A DNA stretch of 64,000 bases, from positions 2,058,501 to 2,122,500 of the forward strand of contig NZ_LT607750.1 of the NCBI RefSeq assembly GCF_900090235.1. The letters run 5' to 3'. Both the position numbers and the translations under genes were made by a program. Positions 51,936-61,218 of this stretch are shown in pieces (the first letter of the stretch is position 1; the number at the start of each line of letters is the position of its first letter). Origin of the DNA: Micromonospora echinaurantiaca. GTDB lineage: Bacteria; Actinomycetota; Actinomycetes; Mycobacteriales; Micromonosporaceae. The notes under the pieces were generated by a model. The model did no database searches and had not been told where the DNA came from. It was given only the letters and a program-made list of their open reading frames with translations.

Positions 51936-53147
51936 GTGGCCGATGTGGAGCAGGTCTTCCGCGCGGAGTACGGCCGCGCGGTGGCCGTCCTGGCCCGTCT
52001 CCTCGGCGACCTCGACCTCGCCGAGGAGGCGGTGCAGGACGCCTTCACCGTCGCCGCCGCCCGCTGGCCGGAGACCGGTCCGCCGCCCAGCCCGGCCGGG
52101 TGGATCATCACCACCGCCCGGAACCGGGCGATCGACCGGCTGCGCCGGGAGGCGTCCCGGGCCGACCGGCACGCCCAGGCCGCCCTGCTGTACGCCGCCG
52201 GCGAACCCGTCGAGGAGGGACCCGTGCGCGACGACCGGCTCCGGTTGATCTTCACCTGCTGCCACCCGGCGTTGAACCCGGCCGCCCGGGTCACGCTGAC
52301 CCTGCGCCTGCTCGGCGGGCTGAGCACCGCCGAGATCGCCCGGGCGTTCCTGGTGCCGGAGAAGACCATGGCGCAGCGGCTGGTCCGGGCCAAGGCGAAG
52401 ATTCGGGACGCCGGCATCCCGTACCGGGTGCCTCGGGAGGCCGACCTGCCCGATCGGCTCCGGGCCGTGCTGGCGGTGATCTACCTGATCTTCACCGAGG
52501 GGCACACGGCGACCTCCGGCGCCCGGCTGGTCCGCGACGACCTGTGCGCCGAGGCGATCCGGCTCGGCCGGCTGCTGGTGGAGCTGATGCCGGACGAGCC
52601 GGAGGCGCAGGGTCTGCTGGCCCTGATGCTGCTCACCGAGGCGCGCCGGCCCGCCCGCACCACCGCCGACGGCGCGCTGGTGCCGCTGCCGGAACAGGAC
52701 CGGCGGCGCTGGGACGCCGGGCTGGTCGGGCAGGGGCAGGAGCTGGTCCGCCGCTGCCTGCGCCGGGACCAGCCCGGCCCGTACCAGCTCCAGGCCGCCA
52801 TCGCCGCCGTGCACAGCGCCGCGCCGGACGCGGCCGGCACCGACTGGGCCCAGATCCTGGCGCTGTACGACCAGCTTCTGGCGTACCTTCCCGGGCCGGT
52901 GGTGGCGCTCAACCGGGCGGTCGCGCTGGCCGAGGTGGCCGGCCCGGCCGCGGCGCTGGCCGAGGTGGACCGCCTGGACCTGGCCGGCTACCACGTCTTC
53001 CACGCGGTCCGGGCCGACCTGCTGGGCCGGCTCGGGCGGCCGGAAGAGGCGGCGGCGGCGTACCGGCGGGCCGCCGAACTGACCGCGAACGCGACCGAAC
53101 GTGACTTCCTGACCCGGCGGGCGGTGACGGCGCGGGCCGGCGGATAG
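51936..53147 (+). CDS. ECF sigma factor with DUF6596 C-terminal domain (ECF42-like)
   Basis: The 403-residue protein joins an ECF sigma factor (region 2 [23 protein letters not shown] and DRLRRE, region 4 [28 protein letters not shown]) to a long C-terminal helical domain of the DUF6596 type. Such sigma factors are regulated by that C-terminal part and usually have a DGPF/YCII protein gene nearby; none is seen here. Start GTG 51936 follows a purine-rich GGAGGAGGAGG. It may itself control neighbouring genes, but no promoter is assigned. Confidence 0.9.
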   Translation: MADVEQVFRAEYGRAVAVLARLLGDLDLAEEAVQDAFTVAAARWPETGPPPSPAGWIITTARNRAIDRLRREASRADRHAQAALLYAAGEPVEEGPVRDDRLRLIFTCCHPALNPAARVTLTLRLLGGLSTAEIARAFLVPEKTMAQRLVRAKAKIRDAGIPYRVPREADLPDRLRAVLAVIYLIFTEGHTATSGARLVRDDLCAEAIRLGRLLVELMPDEPEAQGLLALMLLTEARRPARTTADGALVPLPEQDRRRWDAGLVGQGQELVRRCLRRDQPGPYQLQAAIAAVHSAAPDAAGTDWAQILALYDQLLAYLPGPVVALNRAVALAEVAGPAAALAEVDRLDLAGYHVFHAVRADLLGRLGRPEEAAAAYRRAAELTANATERDFLTRRAVTARAGG

Positions 53148-53282
53148 CGGACGCGCGGCCCCGCGGGCGTGCCGGTGGCGGGGACCGGGCGCTCGGGGAC
53201 GTTTGCCCGGCCCGGCTGACGGGAACGGGTGTCGCCCAGCCGTGCGGCGCGGGCCGCCCGACGAAACGGACGCCGACCACCG

Positions 53283-54419
53283 ATGACGTACCGTCCGGCA
53301 GTTGCCACCAGCGTCCCCGACCTGACCACCCTGACCCTCGGGGTGGAGGAGGAGTACCTGTTGCTCGACCCGACCACCGGGGAGAGCCTGCCGGTGGCAG
53401 ACCGGGTGCTCACGGCCCTGCACGGCACCGCCCGGGACCAGAGCCGCCAGGAGTTCCGGCACAGCATGGTGGAGATGGTCAGCCCGGTCTGCGCCGACCT
53501 GGGGGAGTTGCGGGACCGGTTGGTCGGGTTGCGGCGTTCCGCGGCGGCGGCGGCCGAGGCGGCCGGCGCCCGGCTGGTCGCGGTCGGTGCCACCCCGGTG
53601 CACGAACCGCACCGGACGGTGCCGGACAAGCCGCGCTACCACGCCATGTCCCGCCGCTTCGGCCCGGTGGCACACGACCCGGCGGTCTGCGGCTGCCACG
53701 TGCACGTCGGGGTTCCCGACCGGGAACTGGCCGTGCAGGTCTGCAACCACCTGCGGCCGTGGCTGCCGGTGGTGCAGGCGATCACCACCAACTCCCCGCT
53801 GCACGACGGGCGGGACACCGGGCACGCCAGCTGGCGGTCGATGCAGTTGGAGCGCTGGCCGAGCATCGGCCCGACGCCGCACTTCGACTCCGCGGCCGAC
53901 TACGACCGCACCGTGAACGACCTGATCGCCGCCGGCATCATGCTCGACGCGGCGATGGTCTACTGGTACGCCCGGCCGTCGGCGGCGTACCCGACGGTGG
54001 AGGTCCGGGTCGGCGACGTGTGCCCGACCGTGGACGACACCGTGCTGGTCGCCGCCCTGGTCCGGGCGCTGGTCGCCACGGCCGTCGACGACGTCCGCTC
54101 CGGGGTGGCCGCCCCCCGGATCCGCAACTGCCTGGTCTCGGCGGCGCACTGGCGGGCCGCCCACGACGGCCTCGACGGCGACCTGATCGATCTGCACGCC
54201 GGCGGCGCCCGGCCGGCGTGGGACCTGGTCGACGAGATGTTCGCCGCGGTGACCCCGGCGCTGGCGCGGCACGGCGACCTGGACTACGCCGTCGCGCAGC
54301 TGATCCGGCTGCGCGGCGAGGGCACCGGCGCGACCCGCCAGCGGCGCATCATGGCCGAGACCGGCGGCGACATCCGCGCCGTGCTGGACCACGTCGCCGC
54401 CCAGACGATCACCGGCTGA
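53283..54419 (+). CDS. Carboxylate-amine ligase (GCS2/YbdK family)
   Basis: This 378-residue enzyme belongs to the glutamate-cysteine ligase 2 family, which forms an amide bond from a glutamate-type carboxylate and an amine using ATP. It shows LTLGVEEEYLLLDP, SPVCADLGELRDRL, GCHVHVGVPDRELAVQV and RPSAAYPTVEVRVGD. It is convergent with the amidotransferase gene. Start ATG 53283 is the obvious choice. The natural substrate of YbdK-type proteins is often not glutathione; in this setting an osmolyte dipeptide is a possibility. Confidence 0.92.
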   Translation: MTYRPAVATSVPDLTTLTLGVEEEYLLLDPTTGESLPVADRVLTALHGTARDQSRQEFRHSMVEMVSPVCADLGELRDRLVGLRRSAAAAAEAAGARLVAVGATPVHEPHRTVPDKPRYHAMSRRFGPVAHDPAVCGCHVHVGVPDRELAVQVCNHLRPWLPVVQAITTNSPLHDGRDTGHASWRSMQLERWPSIGPTPHFDSAADYDRTVNDLIAAGIMLDAAMVYWYARPSAAYPTVEVRVGDVCPTVDDTVLVAALVRALVATAVDDVRSGVAAPRIRNCLVSAAHWRAAHDGLDGDLIDLHAGGARPAWDLVDEMFAAVTPALARHGDLDYAVAQLIRLRGEGTGATRQRRIMAETGGDIRAVLDHVAAQTITG

Positions 54420-54455
54420 CCACGCCGCCGCCCACACGATCGCCGGCTCGGCTGA
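54389..54455. repeat. Imperfect tandem duplication across the ligase stop codon
   Basis: The last 30 bases of the ligase gene, beginning CACGTCGCCGCCCAGACGAT, are repeated immediately after its stop as CACGCCGCCGCCCACACGAT and on to a second GGCTGAC ending. The second copy lies outside the gene. It looks like a short slippage or duplication event at the 3' end. Confidence 0.6.
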
Positions 54456-54531
54456 CCGGCGCCGCCCGGCCGCTGCCGGCTGGCCGGCGCGGGCTGCCGG
54501 GCGACGCCGCCACCGCCTGCGCCCCGGTGGC

Positions 54532-56316
54532 TCACCGGATGTCGTGCGTCTGGAGCCAGAGTTCCAGCAGGCCGAGCTGCCACAGCTTGTTGCTGCCGGC
54601 GGCCGCCTCGGCCCGGTCCGGCTCGGCCAGCAGCTCGGCGACGTACTCCGGGCGGAACAGCCCGCGCTCCCGGGCGGCCGGCGCGCGCAGCGCCTCGGTG
54701 ACCAGTTGGCGCACCGGGCCGTCGACGTTGCGCAGCGCGGGCACCGGGAAGTAGCCCTTGGGCCGGTCGACCACCTCGGCCGGCAGCACCTCGCGGGCCA
54801 CCTCCTTCAGCACCGCCTTGCCGCCGTCGGCCACCTTGTGCTCGGGCGGGCAGGCCGCGGCCAGCGCGACCAGGTCCTGGTCGAGGAACGGGGTGCGCAC
54901 CTCCAGCCCCCACGCCATGCTCATGCTGTCCACCCGCTTGACCGGGTCGTCGGGCAGCATCAGGTGGGTGTCCAGCCGCAGCACCGCGTCCAGCGCGGTG
55001 TCCGCGCCGGGCGCGGCCAGCTCGGCGGCGAGCAGCTCCCGGCTGGCGTCGTGCGCGCAGGCGTACGCCGGGCTGACCACCCGGTGCAGCTCCGCGTGGT
55101 CGCGGTCGAAGAACGCGGCGGCGAACGCCTCCGCCGCCCCGTCCCGGGGCACCCGGGCCAGCGGCTGGTGGTAGCCGTACCCGGCGAACACCTCGTCCGC
55201 GCCCTGCCCCGACTGAGCCACCTTGACGTGCCGGGCCACCTGCTCGGAGAGCAGATGGAAGGCGACCACGTCGTGGCTGCCCATCGGCTCGGTCATCGCC
55301 AGCACGGTACGGCGTACCGCCGGGACCAGGTCGTCGTCGGCGAGCCGGATCCGGCGGTGGTCGGTGTCGAAGGCGCGGGCCACCAGGTCGGAGTAGTGGA
55401 ACTCGTCGCCGGTCTCCTCGCCGCGGCTGTCGAAGCCGATGCTGAACGTCTGGAGGTGGTGCTGGCCGGCCTCGGCGAGCAGCGCCACGATCATGCTGGA
55501 GTCCAGGCCGCCGGAGAGGAGCACGCCGACCGGCACGTCGGCGACCAGCCGCCGGCGTACCGCCGTGCGCAGGGCGTCGCCGACCATGGCCCGCCAGTCC
55601 GCCGCGTCCATGCCGGCGTGCGCCGGGTCGCGCAGGTACTCCGGCCGCCAGTAGACGTGGTCCCGGCTGCGCCCGTCCGCCTCGATCACCCGCAGGGTGG
55701 CCGGGGGGAGCTTGCGCACCCCGCGCAGCACGGTCCGCGGCGCCGGGACGATCGAGTGCCAGGACAGGTAGTGGTGCAGGGCCACCGGGTCGATCCCGGT
55801 GTCGACGTCACCGGCACGCAGCAGCGCCGGCAGGGTGCTGGCGAACCGCAGCCGCCCGGGCGTCTCGGCGAGGTAGAGCGGCTTGATGCCGAGCCGGTCG
55901 CGGGCCAGCAGCAGGCGGCGCCGCCGCCGGTCGACCAGGCCGATCGCGAACATGCCGACCAGGTGGTCGACGAAGCGTTCCCCCCAGTGGGCGTACGCCA
56001 CCAGGATCACCTCGGTGTCGCTGGTGGAGTGGAACGTGTACCCGGCGGCGCGCAGCTCGTCACGCAGCTGCGGGTAGTTGTAGACGCAGCCGTTGAAGAC
56101 CAGGCCGAGGCCGAGGTCCTCGCGGACCATCGGCTGGCCGCCGGCGTCGGAGAGGTCGATGATGGTCAGCCGGCGGTGCCCGAGGGTCACCCAGCCGTCG
56201 CGCCACAGCCCCTCGCCGTCCGGGCCGCGCGACCGCATCGCCTCGGTCATCCGGGTGACCGCCGCGGCGTCCGGCGTCGAGCCGTCGAACCTCGCCTCGC
56301 CGCTGATTCCGCACAT
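54532..56316 (-). CDS. Asparagine synthase-like, N-acetylglutaminylglutamine amidotransferase type
   Basis: The 594-residue glutamine-dependent enzyme begins MCGISGEARFDG, with Cys2 as nucleophile of the glutaminase domain (1-215), followed by an ATP-dependent synthetase domain with the PP-loop SGGLDSS (about 269). Its pattern (GPDGEGLW, FNGCVYNYPQLRDELRAAG, LARDRLGIKPLY, PAPRTVLRGVRKLPPATL) is close to the NAGGN amidotransferases that finish the osmolyte N-acetylglutaminylglutamine amide. The partner synthetase (ATP-grasp plus GNAT) is not in this window, while a GCS2-type ligase is next door, convergent. The annotation is by resemblance. Confidence 0.85.
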   Translation of the reverse strand: MCGISGEARFDGSTPDAAAVTRMTEAMRSRGPDGEGLWRDGWVTLGHRRLTIIDLSDAGGQPMVREDLGLGLVFNGCVYNYPQLRDELRAAGYTFHSTSDTEVILVAYAHWGERFVDHLVGMFAIGLVDRRRRRLLLARDRLGIKPLYLAETPGRLRFASTLPALLRAGDVDTGIDPVALHHYLSWHSIVPAPRTVLRGVRKLPPATLRVIEADGRSRDHVYWRPEYLRDPAHAGMDAADWRAMVGDALRTAVRRRLVADVPVGVLLSGGLDSSMIVALLAEAGQHHLQTFSIGFDSRGEETGDEFHYSDLVARAFDTDHRRIRLADDDLVPAVRRTVLAMTEPMGSHDVVAFHLLSEQVARHVKVAQSGQGADEVFAGYGYHQPLARVPRDGAAEAFAAAFFDRDHAELHRVVSPAYACAHDASRELLAAELAAPGADTALDAVLRLDTHLMLPDDPVKRVDSMSMAWGLEVRTPFLDQDLVALAAACPPEHKVADGGKAVLKEVAREVLPAEVVDRPKGYFPVPALRNVDGPVRQLVTEALRAPAARERGLFRPEYVAELLAEPDRAEAAAGSNKLWQLGLLELWLQTHDIR

Positions 56317-56585
56317 GCTCAGCGGCCACCGCTCGCCCGGGGCACCGGACCCACCGTCACCACTCCCGTCCCGCCGCCGCCTGTGACGGACCGCCCCTAC
56401 GGGGGTCCGGGTCCCGTCCGCAGGACGGGCAGCTCGGCTACCCGCCGCTGGCGCGCCCAAACTCCGCCCGGGCCTCGCGGCACCGCGGGCGCTGAGCCGA
56501 CCCCGCACGGCCCCCGCCCTGCTCGCATCCCCGGCCCGCTGGCGCGCCATCCGGCCGGGGTCGTGGCGGGTCGAGATGTGCCCCG

Positions 56586-56635
56586 CGAGGGTGATACCTC
56601 GGAGTCATTGTGATGACTGTGAGGTATCACCCTCG
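56586..56635. repeat. 50-bp near-perfect hairpin
   Basis: CGAGGGTGATACCTC (56586-56600) pairs with its exact complement (56621-56635). Inside it, AGTCAT (56603-56608) pairs with ATGACT (56613-56618) around a TGTG loop. Only two base pairs (GG/GT) fail to match. It lies about 270 bases upstream of the leftward asparagine synthase-like gene and about 250 before the rightward small gene, in the 571-base gap 56317-56887. That position does not suit a terminator for either. It could be a mobile small repeat, an operator or an RNA structure. Confidence 0.75.
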
Positions 56636-56683
56636 TTGGCGAGTGGCCCGCCCGGCAGTCCTTCGACTCGCCCGGTCGGCGTG

Positions 56684-56756
56684 ATCGACTCCGTTCCGCC
56701 GATATCGCGGCGTCCCGCTCGCGTCGACACCCCCGTTTCGGCGGCACGGAGTCGAT
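56684..56756. repeat. Inverted repeat of 19-bp arms
   Basis: The arm ATCGACTCCGTTCCGCCGA (56684-56702) and its complement (56738-56756) match at 18 of 19 positions across a 35-base loop. It is in the same 571-base gene-free stretch as the 50-bp hairpin, 48 bases further on. No gene or protein motif lies in between. Confidence 0.7.
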
Positions 56757-56887
56757 CGAGCGGAGGGCGCCGGCGGATCAGCCGCGCAGGGCGGCGAGGA
56801 TGCGGGCGAGGGTGTCCCGGTCGGCCGGGTCGGGCCGGCGCTCGACGGCCTGGCGCGGGCTTGCCGCGGCATGGCAGCCTCGGCGGC

Positions 56888-57481
56888 GTGGGCACCTTGC
56901 TGGCGCAGCTTCCGGCGCTGTTGGGCGTACTGGTCGGAACCCTGGGCACGATCCTCGCCACGTCGCTGGCCGACCGGGCCCGGTGGCGGCGCAACCAGAG
57001 CATCCGATGGGACGAGCGGCGGCTCGACGCCTACGTCGAGTACGCGCACGCCGTCAAGGAGAGCCACGCCACTGCCCTGCGGATGACCGCCGACCGCCGG
57101 CCGAACTCCCACAGCCACCCGATCGACCGGGAGGCCGGCCTGGCGAGGCTGGCCGAGGCGGACGCCCGGCGCACCATCGCCTGGGAGAACATGCTGCTGC
57201 TCGGCGACGAGGCGACGGTCGCCGCGGCCGGCGTCTGGCGGGACGCGGTGTGGCAGCTGGAGCGGCTGGCCCGGGGGATCGTCGACCCGGAACCGGACAT
57301 GACCGCCGTGCTCTCCCGGGTCAACGAGGCGCGGGACGGCTTCTACCGGGCGGCTCGGCGGAGCATCGCCGTCCGCGGCGGCTCGGTGGCGCAGTCGGCG
57401 TTGCTAGAGCAGGCGCTCCTCGACCGCGCGGTCGCCGCCGAGGCCAATGCCGTCTCACTACCGTCTCAAAAAAGTCGCTAA
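56888..57481 (+). CDS. Hypothetical membrane-anchored protein
   Basis: I do not recognise this 197-residue protein. It begins at GTG 56888 with a hydrophobic anchor (LLAQLPALLGVLVGTLGTILATSLADRAR), followed by a helical cytoplasmic-type domain (about 30-197) with many Ala, Glu and Arg residues. It has a charged coiled-coil feel (IRWDERRLDAYVEYAHAVKESH). Similar small proteins are often labelled hypothetical in Micromonospora. It converges on the TetR-fusion gene with only nine bases between stops, in a striking A-rich tail (57463-57490). Confidence 0.6.
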   Translation: MGTLLAQLPALLGVLVGTLGTILATSLADRARWRRNQSIRWDERRLDAYVEYAHAVKESHATALRMTADRRPNSHSHPIDREAGLARLAEADARRTIAWENMLLLGDEATVAAAGVWRDAVWQLERLARGIVDPEPDMTAVLSRVNEARDGFYRAARRSIAVRGGSVAQSALLEQALLDRAVAAEANAVSLPSQKSR

Positions 57482-57490
57482 AAAGTCTCG

Positions 57491-58240
57491 TTATCCGGCG
57501 GTGGTCTGCTCCAGGTGGCGGTAGACGGTCGCCCGGGACACCCCGAGGGCGGCGGCGATGTCGTCCACCGAGTGGGTGCCCGCGGCGTGCATGCGGCGGG
57601 CCGCCTCCACCTGCTCGCGACCGAGCGCCCGCGGCCGGCCCGGCCGCCGCCGCCCGGTCGCCGGCCCGGGCTCCACCGCACGCGGGGCGTCCGCGCCGGG
57701 TGCGGCCAGCAGCCGGCGTGCGCCGTCCAGCATGTCCGCGCGCAGCACCTCGTCGGACACGTCGGCGAAGAAGACCACCGGGTCGCTGCACATGGCGACC
57801 GCCTGCACCGCCCGGACCCGCTCCCGGCGCGCGGCGTCCGGCCCGGCGATGAGGTCGTTGGCCCGCATGGCGATGCGCATCAGCCGGTTGTAGGTGTCGC
57901 CGCGGGTGATCAGCGCGATGTCGTGGAAGAGCATGCCGAGCGGGCGGCGGTGGGTGAGCATGGTGTCCACCCAGCCCTCCAGCACCGTCCACCGGGCCTG
58001 GTCGGTGGGCAGCTCCTGGGCGCTGTCCAGCAGCTGCTCCAGATCCGCCACCAGCGGCTCGATCAAGGCCGCCAGCAGGTGCTCCTTGGCCGGGAAGTGG
58101 TAGAGGATGGCGGCCTTGGTCAGCCGCAGCCGGTCGGCGATCTGCCGCAGCGCGGTGCGCTGGTAGCCGTGCTCGGCGAACAGGTCGAGCGCGGCGCGCA
58201 GGATCCGGGTCCGGGTGTCGTCGGCGGGCTCGGCGGTCAT
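57491..58240 (-). CDS. TetR regulator fused to a Hin/resolvase-type HTH
   Basis: The 249-residue protein starts with a TetR DNA-binding domain (TRTRILRAALDLFAEHGYQRTALRQIADRLRLTKAAILYHF, about 9-49), followed by a ligand-binding helical domain. After a GRRRPGRPRAL linker it ends in a second helix-turn-helix (EQVEAARRMHAAGTHSVDDIAAALGVSRATVYRHL, about 212-246) of the Hin-recombinase type. Two DNA-binding domains in one chain are uncommon for TetR proteins, which are normally about 200 residues. It is divergent from the ABC-2 exporter, and an exact palindrome lies between. Confidence 0.85.
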   Translation of the reverse strand: MTAEPADDTRTRILRAALDLFAEHGYQRTALRQIADRLRLTKAAILYHFPAKEHLLAALIEPLVADLEQLLDSAQELPTDQARWTVLEGWVDTMLTHRRPLGMLFHDIALITRGDTYNRLMRIAMRANDLIAGPDAARRERVRAVQAVAMCSDPVVFFADVSDEVLRADMLDGARRLLAAPGADAPRAVEPGPATGRRRPGRPRALGREQVEAARRMHAAGTHSVDDIAAALGVSRATVYRHLEQTTAG

Positions 58241-58294
58241 GCCGGCAAGCCTAGCCGGCGCCCTGACCCGTGGCCGGTGTCACTGTTGATTGCG

Positions 58295-58309
58295 CTGACC
58301 GCCGGTCAG
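58295..58309. promoter_or_regulatory. TetR operator candidate at the exporter promoter
   Basis: CTGACCG-C-CGGTCAG (58295-58309) is a perfect 15-base palindrome in the 109-base gap between the TetR-fusion gene and the ABC ATPase gene. It lies 40 bases upstream of the ATPase ATG and touches a GTACAGT box that may be the -10. TetR repression of the exporter is inferred. Confidence 0.65.
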
Positions 58310-58349
58310 TACAGTGGGGTTCGTCGAGGTGTCAACGGCAGGAGGGGCG

Positions 58350-59294
58350 ATGCCCGTCATCGAGATCGGCGACCTGGTCAAGACGTTCGGCAGCGTCCGC
58401 GCGCTCGACGGGCTCGACCTGCGGGTCGAGGCGGGGGAGGTGCACGGTTTCCTCGGCCCGAACGGCTCCGGCAAGTCCACCACCATCCGCATCCTGCTCG
58501 GCCTGCTGCGACGCGACTCGGGCCAGGCGCGGGTGTTCGACGCCGACCCGTGGCGCGACGCGGTCGCCCTGCACCGCCGGCTGGCGTACGTGCCGGGCGA
58601 CGTCAGCCTCTGGCCGAACCTCTCCGGCGGCGAGGCGATCGACCTGCTCGGCAAGCTGCGCGGCGGCCTGGACCGGCGGCGCCGCGACGAACTGCTCGAC
58701 CACTTCGACCTGGACCCCACCCGCAAGTGCCGCACCTACTCTAAGGGCAACCGGCAGAAGGTCGCCATCGTCGCGGCCTTCGCCTCGAACGTCGAGCTGT
58801 ACGTGCTCGACGAGCCGACCTCCGGGCTCGACCCGCTGATGGAGGCGGTGTTCCAGGACGAGGTGCGGCGGATCAAGTCCGACGGCGCCACCGTGCTGCT
58901 CTCCAGCCACGTGCTCGCCGAGGTCGAGGCGCTCTGCGACCGGGTCAGCATCATCCGCGAGGGCCGCACCGTCGAGTCCGGCACCCTCACCGAGCTGCGG
59001 CACCTCACCCGCACCGCGGTGACCGTCGAGACCGCCCGGCCGCTGACCGGCCTGGACGCGCTGGCCGGCGTACACGACGTGCGCGAGGTCGACGGGCGTA
59101 CCCACCTGGAGGTGGAGCCCGCCCACCTCGACGAGCTGCTCGGGCACCTGGTCCGGTTCGGGGTCCGCGCCCTGACCAGCGCCCCGCCCACCCTGGAGGA
59201 GCTGTTCCTGCGCCACTACGGCGACGAGCGGCCGGCCGCCGAGGCGGCCGGGGAGGCCGCCCGCCCGGACGGCCGCCGGGCAGGTGCCCGATGA
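58350..59294 (+). CDS. ABC-2 exporter ATP-binding protein
   Basis: This 314-residue ATPase has Walker [10 protein letters not shown], a Q-loop region [14 protein letters not shown], a signature-like YSKGNRQK (a weak LSGGQ match), Walker [16 protein letters not shown] and H-loop [13 protein letters not shown]-terminal extension (about 225-314), rich in charged residues, is typical of DrrA/NatA-like drug exporters. ATG 58350 follows GGAGGGGCG. It overlaps the permease start by four bases, and the pair is controlled by the adjacent TetR gene. Confidence 0.93.
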   Translation: MPVIEIGDLVKTFGSVRALDGLDLRVEAGEVHGFLGPNGSGKSTTIRILLGLLRRDSGQARVFDADPWRDAVALHRRLAYVPGDVSLWPNLSGGEAIDLLGKLRGGLDRRRRDELLDHFDLDPTRKCRTYSKGNRQKVAIVAAFASNVELYVLDEPTSGLDPLMEAVFQDEVRRIKSDGATVLLSSHVLAEVEALCDRVSIIREGRTVESGTLTELRHLTRTAVTVETARPLTGLDALAGVHDVREVDGRTHLEVEPAHLDELLGHLVRFGVRALTSAPPTLEELFLRHYGDERPAAEAAGEAARPDGRRAGAR

Positions 59295-60916
59295 GCGCGC
59301 TCACCGGCACCGGCGCGCTGGCCCGGCTCGTGCTGCGCCGCGACCGGGTCCGGCTCGCCATCTGGGTGCTCGGCGCGCCCCTGCTCGGCTACGCCCCCGC
59401 CGAGAGCGTCGTCGGCATCTACCCGGACGAGTCCGCCCGGGTCGGCTACGCCACCACGTCGGCGTCCAGCCTGGTCGCCCGCGCGTTCAACGGGCCGATC
59501 GCCGGCACCGACCTGGGCGCGGTGGTGGTCGCCGAAACGTACGTCACGTTGGCTTTGATCTTCGCGCTGCTGAGCACGTTCGCGGTGGTCCGGCACACTC
59601 GACAGAACGAGGAGACCGGCCGGGCGGAGCTGCTCGGCGCCTCCGTGGTCGGCCGGTACGCGCTGCTCACCGCCGCGCTGCTGGTGGTCGTCGCGGCGAA
59701 CGTGGCGGCCGCCGCCCTGCTCGCCGCCGGCCTGGCCGCCGCCGGCCTGCCGCTGGCCGGCTCGCTCGTCGCCGCCGGCGCGATCGGCGGCGTCGGGGTG
59801 GCCTTCACCGGCGTCGCCGCCGTCACCGCCCAGCTCTCGGTCACCTCCCGGGGCGCCAACGCGCTCGCCGCCGCCGTCGTCGGGGTCGCCTTCCTGCTCC
59901 GCGCCGCCGGCGACGTGCTCGGCGACCAGACCGACGGTGGGCTGCGGGTGGTCAGCGCCTGGCCGTCCTGGCTCTCGCCGCTCGGCTGGGGCAACCAGGT
60001 GCGCGCCTACGTCGACGACCGGTGGTGGGTCCTCGCGCTGCCCGTCGCGCTGCTGCTCGCCGCGGTGGCGGCCGCCTATGCGCTGGCCGAGCGGCGGGAC
60101 ATCGGCGCCGGCCTGGTAGCGCCCCGGCGCGGTCCGGCGAACGCCCCGGCCGGGCTGCTCAGCCCCGCCGGGCTGGCCTGGCGGCTGCAGCGCGGCGCGC
60201 TGCTCGGCTGGGCGGTCGGGGTGGCCGTGCTCGGGTTCTCGATGGGCATCGCCGCCGACGAGTTCAACGCCATGATCGAGGAGAACCCGGCCGCCGCCGA
60301 GGCGATCGCCGCGATGGGCGGCGGGGTCGACCTGGTCGACGCGTACCTGGCCGCCATGCTCGGGCTGTTCGCGCTGACCATCGGGGCGTACGTCGTGCAG
60401 GCCATGCTGCGGGTGCGCGGCGACGAGTCCGACGGCGTGCTGGAGGCCGTCCTCGCCACCGGGGTGAGCCGGGGCCGCTGGCTGGGCACCCAGGTGGCCG
60501 CCGCGGCGCTCGGCGCGCTGGCCCTGGTGCTGCTCGCCGGCCTCACCACCGGCCTGGGGCACGGCCTGGTCGCCGGCGACCCGGTCGGGCGCGCCGTCGA
60601 CCTGGGCGGCGCCGCGCTGCTGCGGCTGCCGGCCCTGCTCGTGGTGGTCGGCGTGGTGACCGCGCTGTTCGGCCTGCTGCCCCGCTGGTCGGTGGCGCTG
60701 TCCTGGACCGCGCTGCTGGTCTTCCTGCTGCTCGGTCAACTCGGCGCGGTGCTCGAACTGCCGCAGGCCGCGCTGAACCTCTCCCCGTACACCCACGTCC
60801 CGTCGGTGCCGGCGGTCGAGGCGACGGCGCTGCCGCTGGTGGTGCTGACCGCCGTGGCGGTGGCGCTGCACGCCGCCGGCGCGGCCGCCTTCCGCCACCG
60901 CGACGTCCCCTCCTGA
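59291..60916 (+). CDS. ABC-2 exporter permease, large
   Basis: The 541-residue permease has about twelve hydrophobic segments. It starts [28 protein letters not shown] and continues with segments such as [13 protein letters not shown] and [25 protein letters not shown], with a second repeat from about residue 280. Tandem six-helix halves make it an unfused full-size permease, resembling exporters next to polyketide or antibiotic genes. It is coupled to the ATPase. The substrate is not evident; the TetR sensor should be the clue. Confidence 0.88.
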   Translation: MSALTGTGALARLVLRRDRVRLAIWVLGAPLLGYAPAESVVGIYPDESARVGYATTSASSLVARAFNGPIAGTDLGAVVVAETYVTLALIFALLSTFAVVRHTRQNEETGRAELLGASVVGRYALLTAALLVVVAANVAAAALLAAGLAAAGLPLAGSLVAAGAIGGVGVAFTGVAAVTAQLSVTSRGANALAAAVVGVAFLLRAAGDVLGDQTDGGLRVVSAWPSWLSPLGWGNQVRAYVDDRWWVLALPVALLLAAVAAAYALAERRDIGAGLVAPRRGPANAPAGLLSPAGLAWRLQRGALLGWAVGVAVLGFSMGIAADEFNAMIEENPAAAEAIAAMGGGVDLVDAYLAAMLGLFALTIGAYVVQAMLRVRGDESDGVLEAVLATGVSRGRWLGTQVAAAALGALALVLLAGLTTGLGHGLVAGDPVGRAVDLGGAALLRLPALLVVVGVVTALFGLLPRWSVALSWTALLVFLLLGQLGAVLELPQAALNLSPYTHVPSVPAVEATALPLVVLTAVAVALHAAGAAAFRHRDVPS

Positions 60917-60933
60917 CGCGCTCGCTGTCGCAC

Positions 60934-60981
60934 CTTCAGGGAAGTTGTGGCCTCGGCCTTCCGAGGCCACAACTTCTGAAG
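60934..60981 (+). terminator. Hairpin terminator after exporter operon
   Basis: AAGTTGTGGCCTCGG (60942-60956) pairs exactly with CCGAGGCCACAACTT (60961-60975) around a CCTT loop. An outer CTTCAG/CTGAAG pair (60934-60939 and 60976-60981) lies beyond a two-base bulge. It lies 18 bases after the permease stop. Confidence 0.8.
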
Positions 60982-61218
60982 TACGCGGCGCCGGTCGGCC
61001 CTGTCGGGTGCCGGACAACTGGCGCCGGCGGTGGACGTGTTCCCGCAGACTCTTCGGCCAGGCCCCGGATCAGGTGGGCGGCGGGGAGGGCGGGCGGGTT
61101 GTCGAAGGCGAGACGCCGGGGTGCTCCGAGACCGAGGAGGCCGGTCCGTGCGGCTCGGCCGTCGGCGGTCCCCGCGTTGACCGCTCAACGCGGCGGTGGG
61201 GTCGAGGTCCCGGACGAA

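Noticed and set aside
54532..56316. A lasso-peptide or antibiotic cluster built on an asparagine synthetase-like enzyme
   Set aside because: No precursor peptide, transglutaminase-like peptidase or NRPS/PKS gene is nearby, and the pattern fits the osmolyte amidotransferase better.
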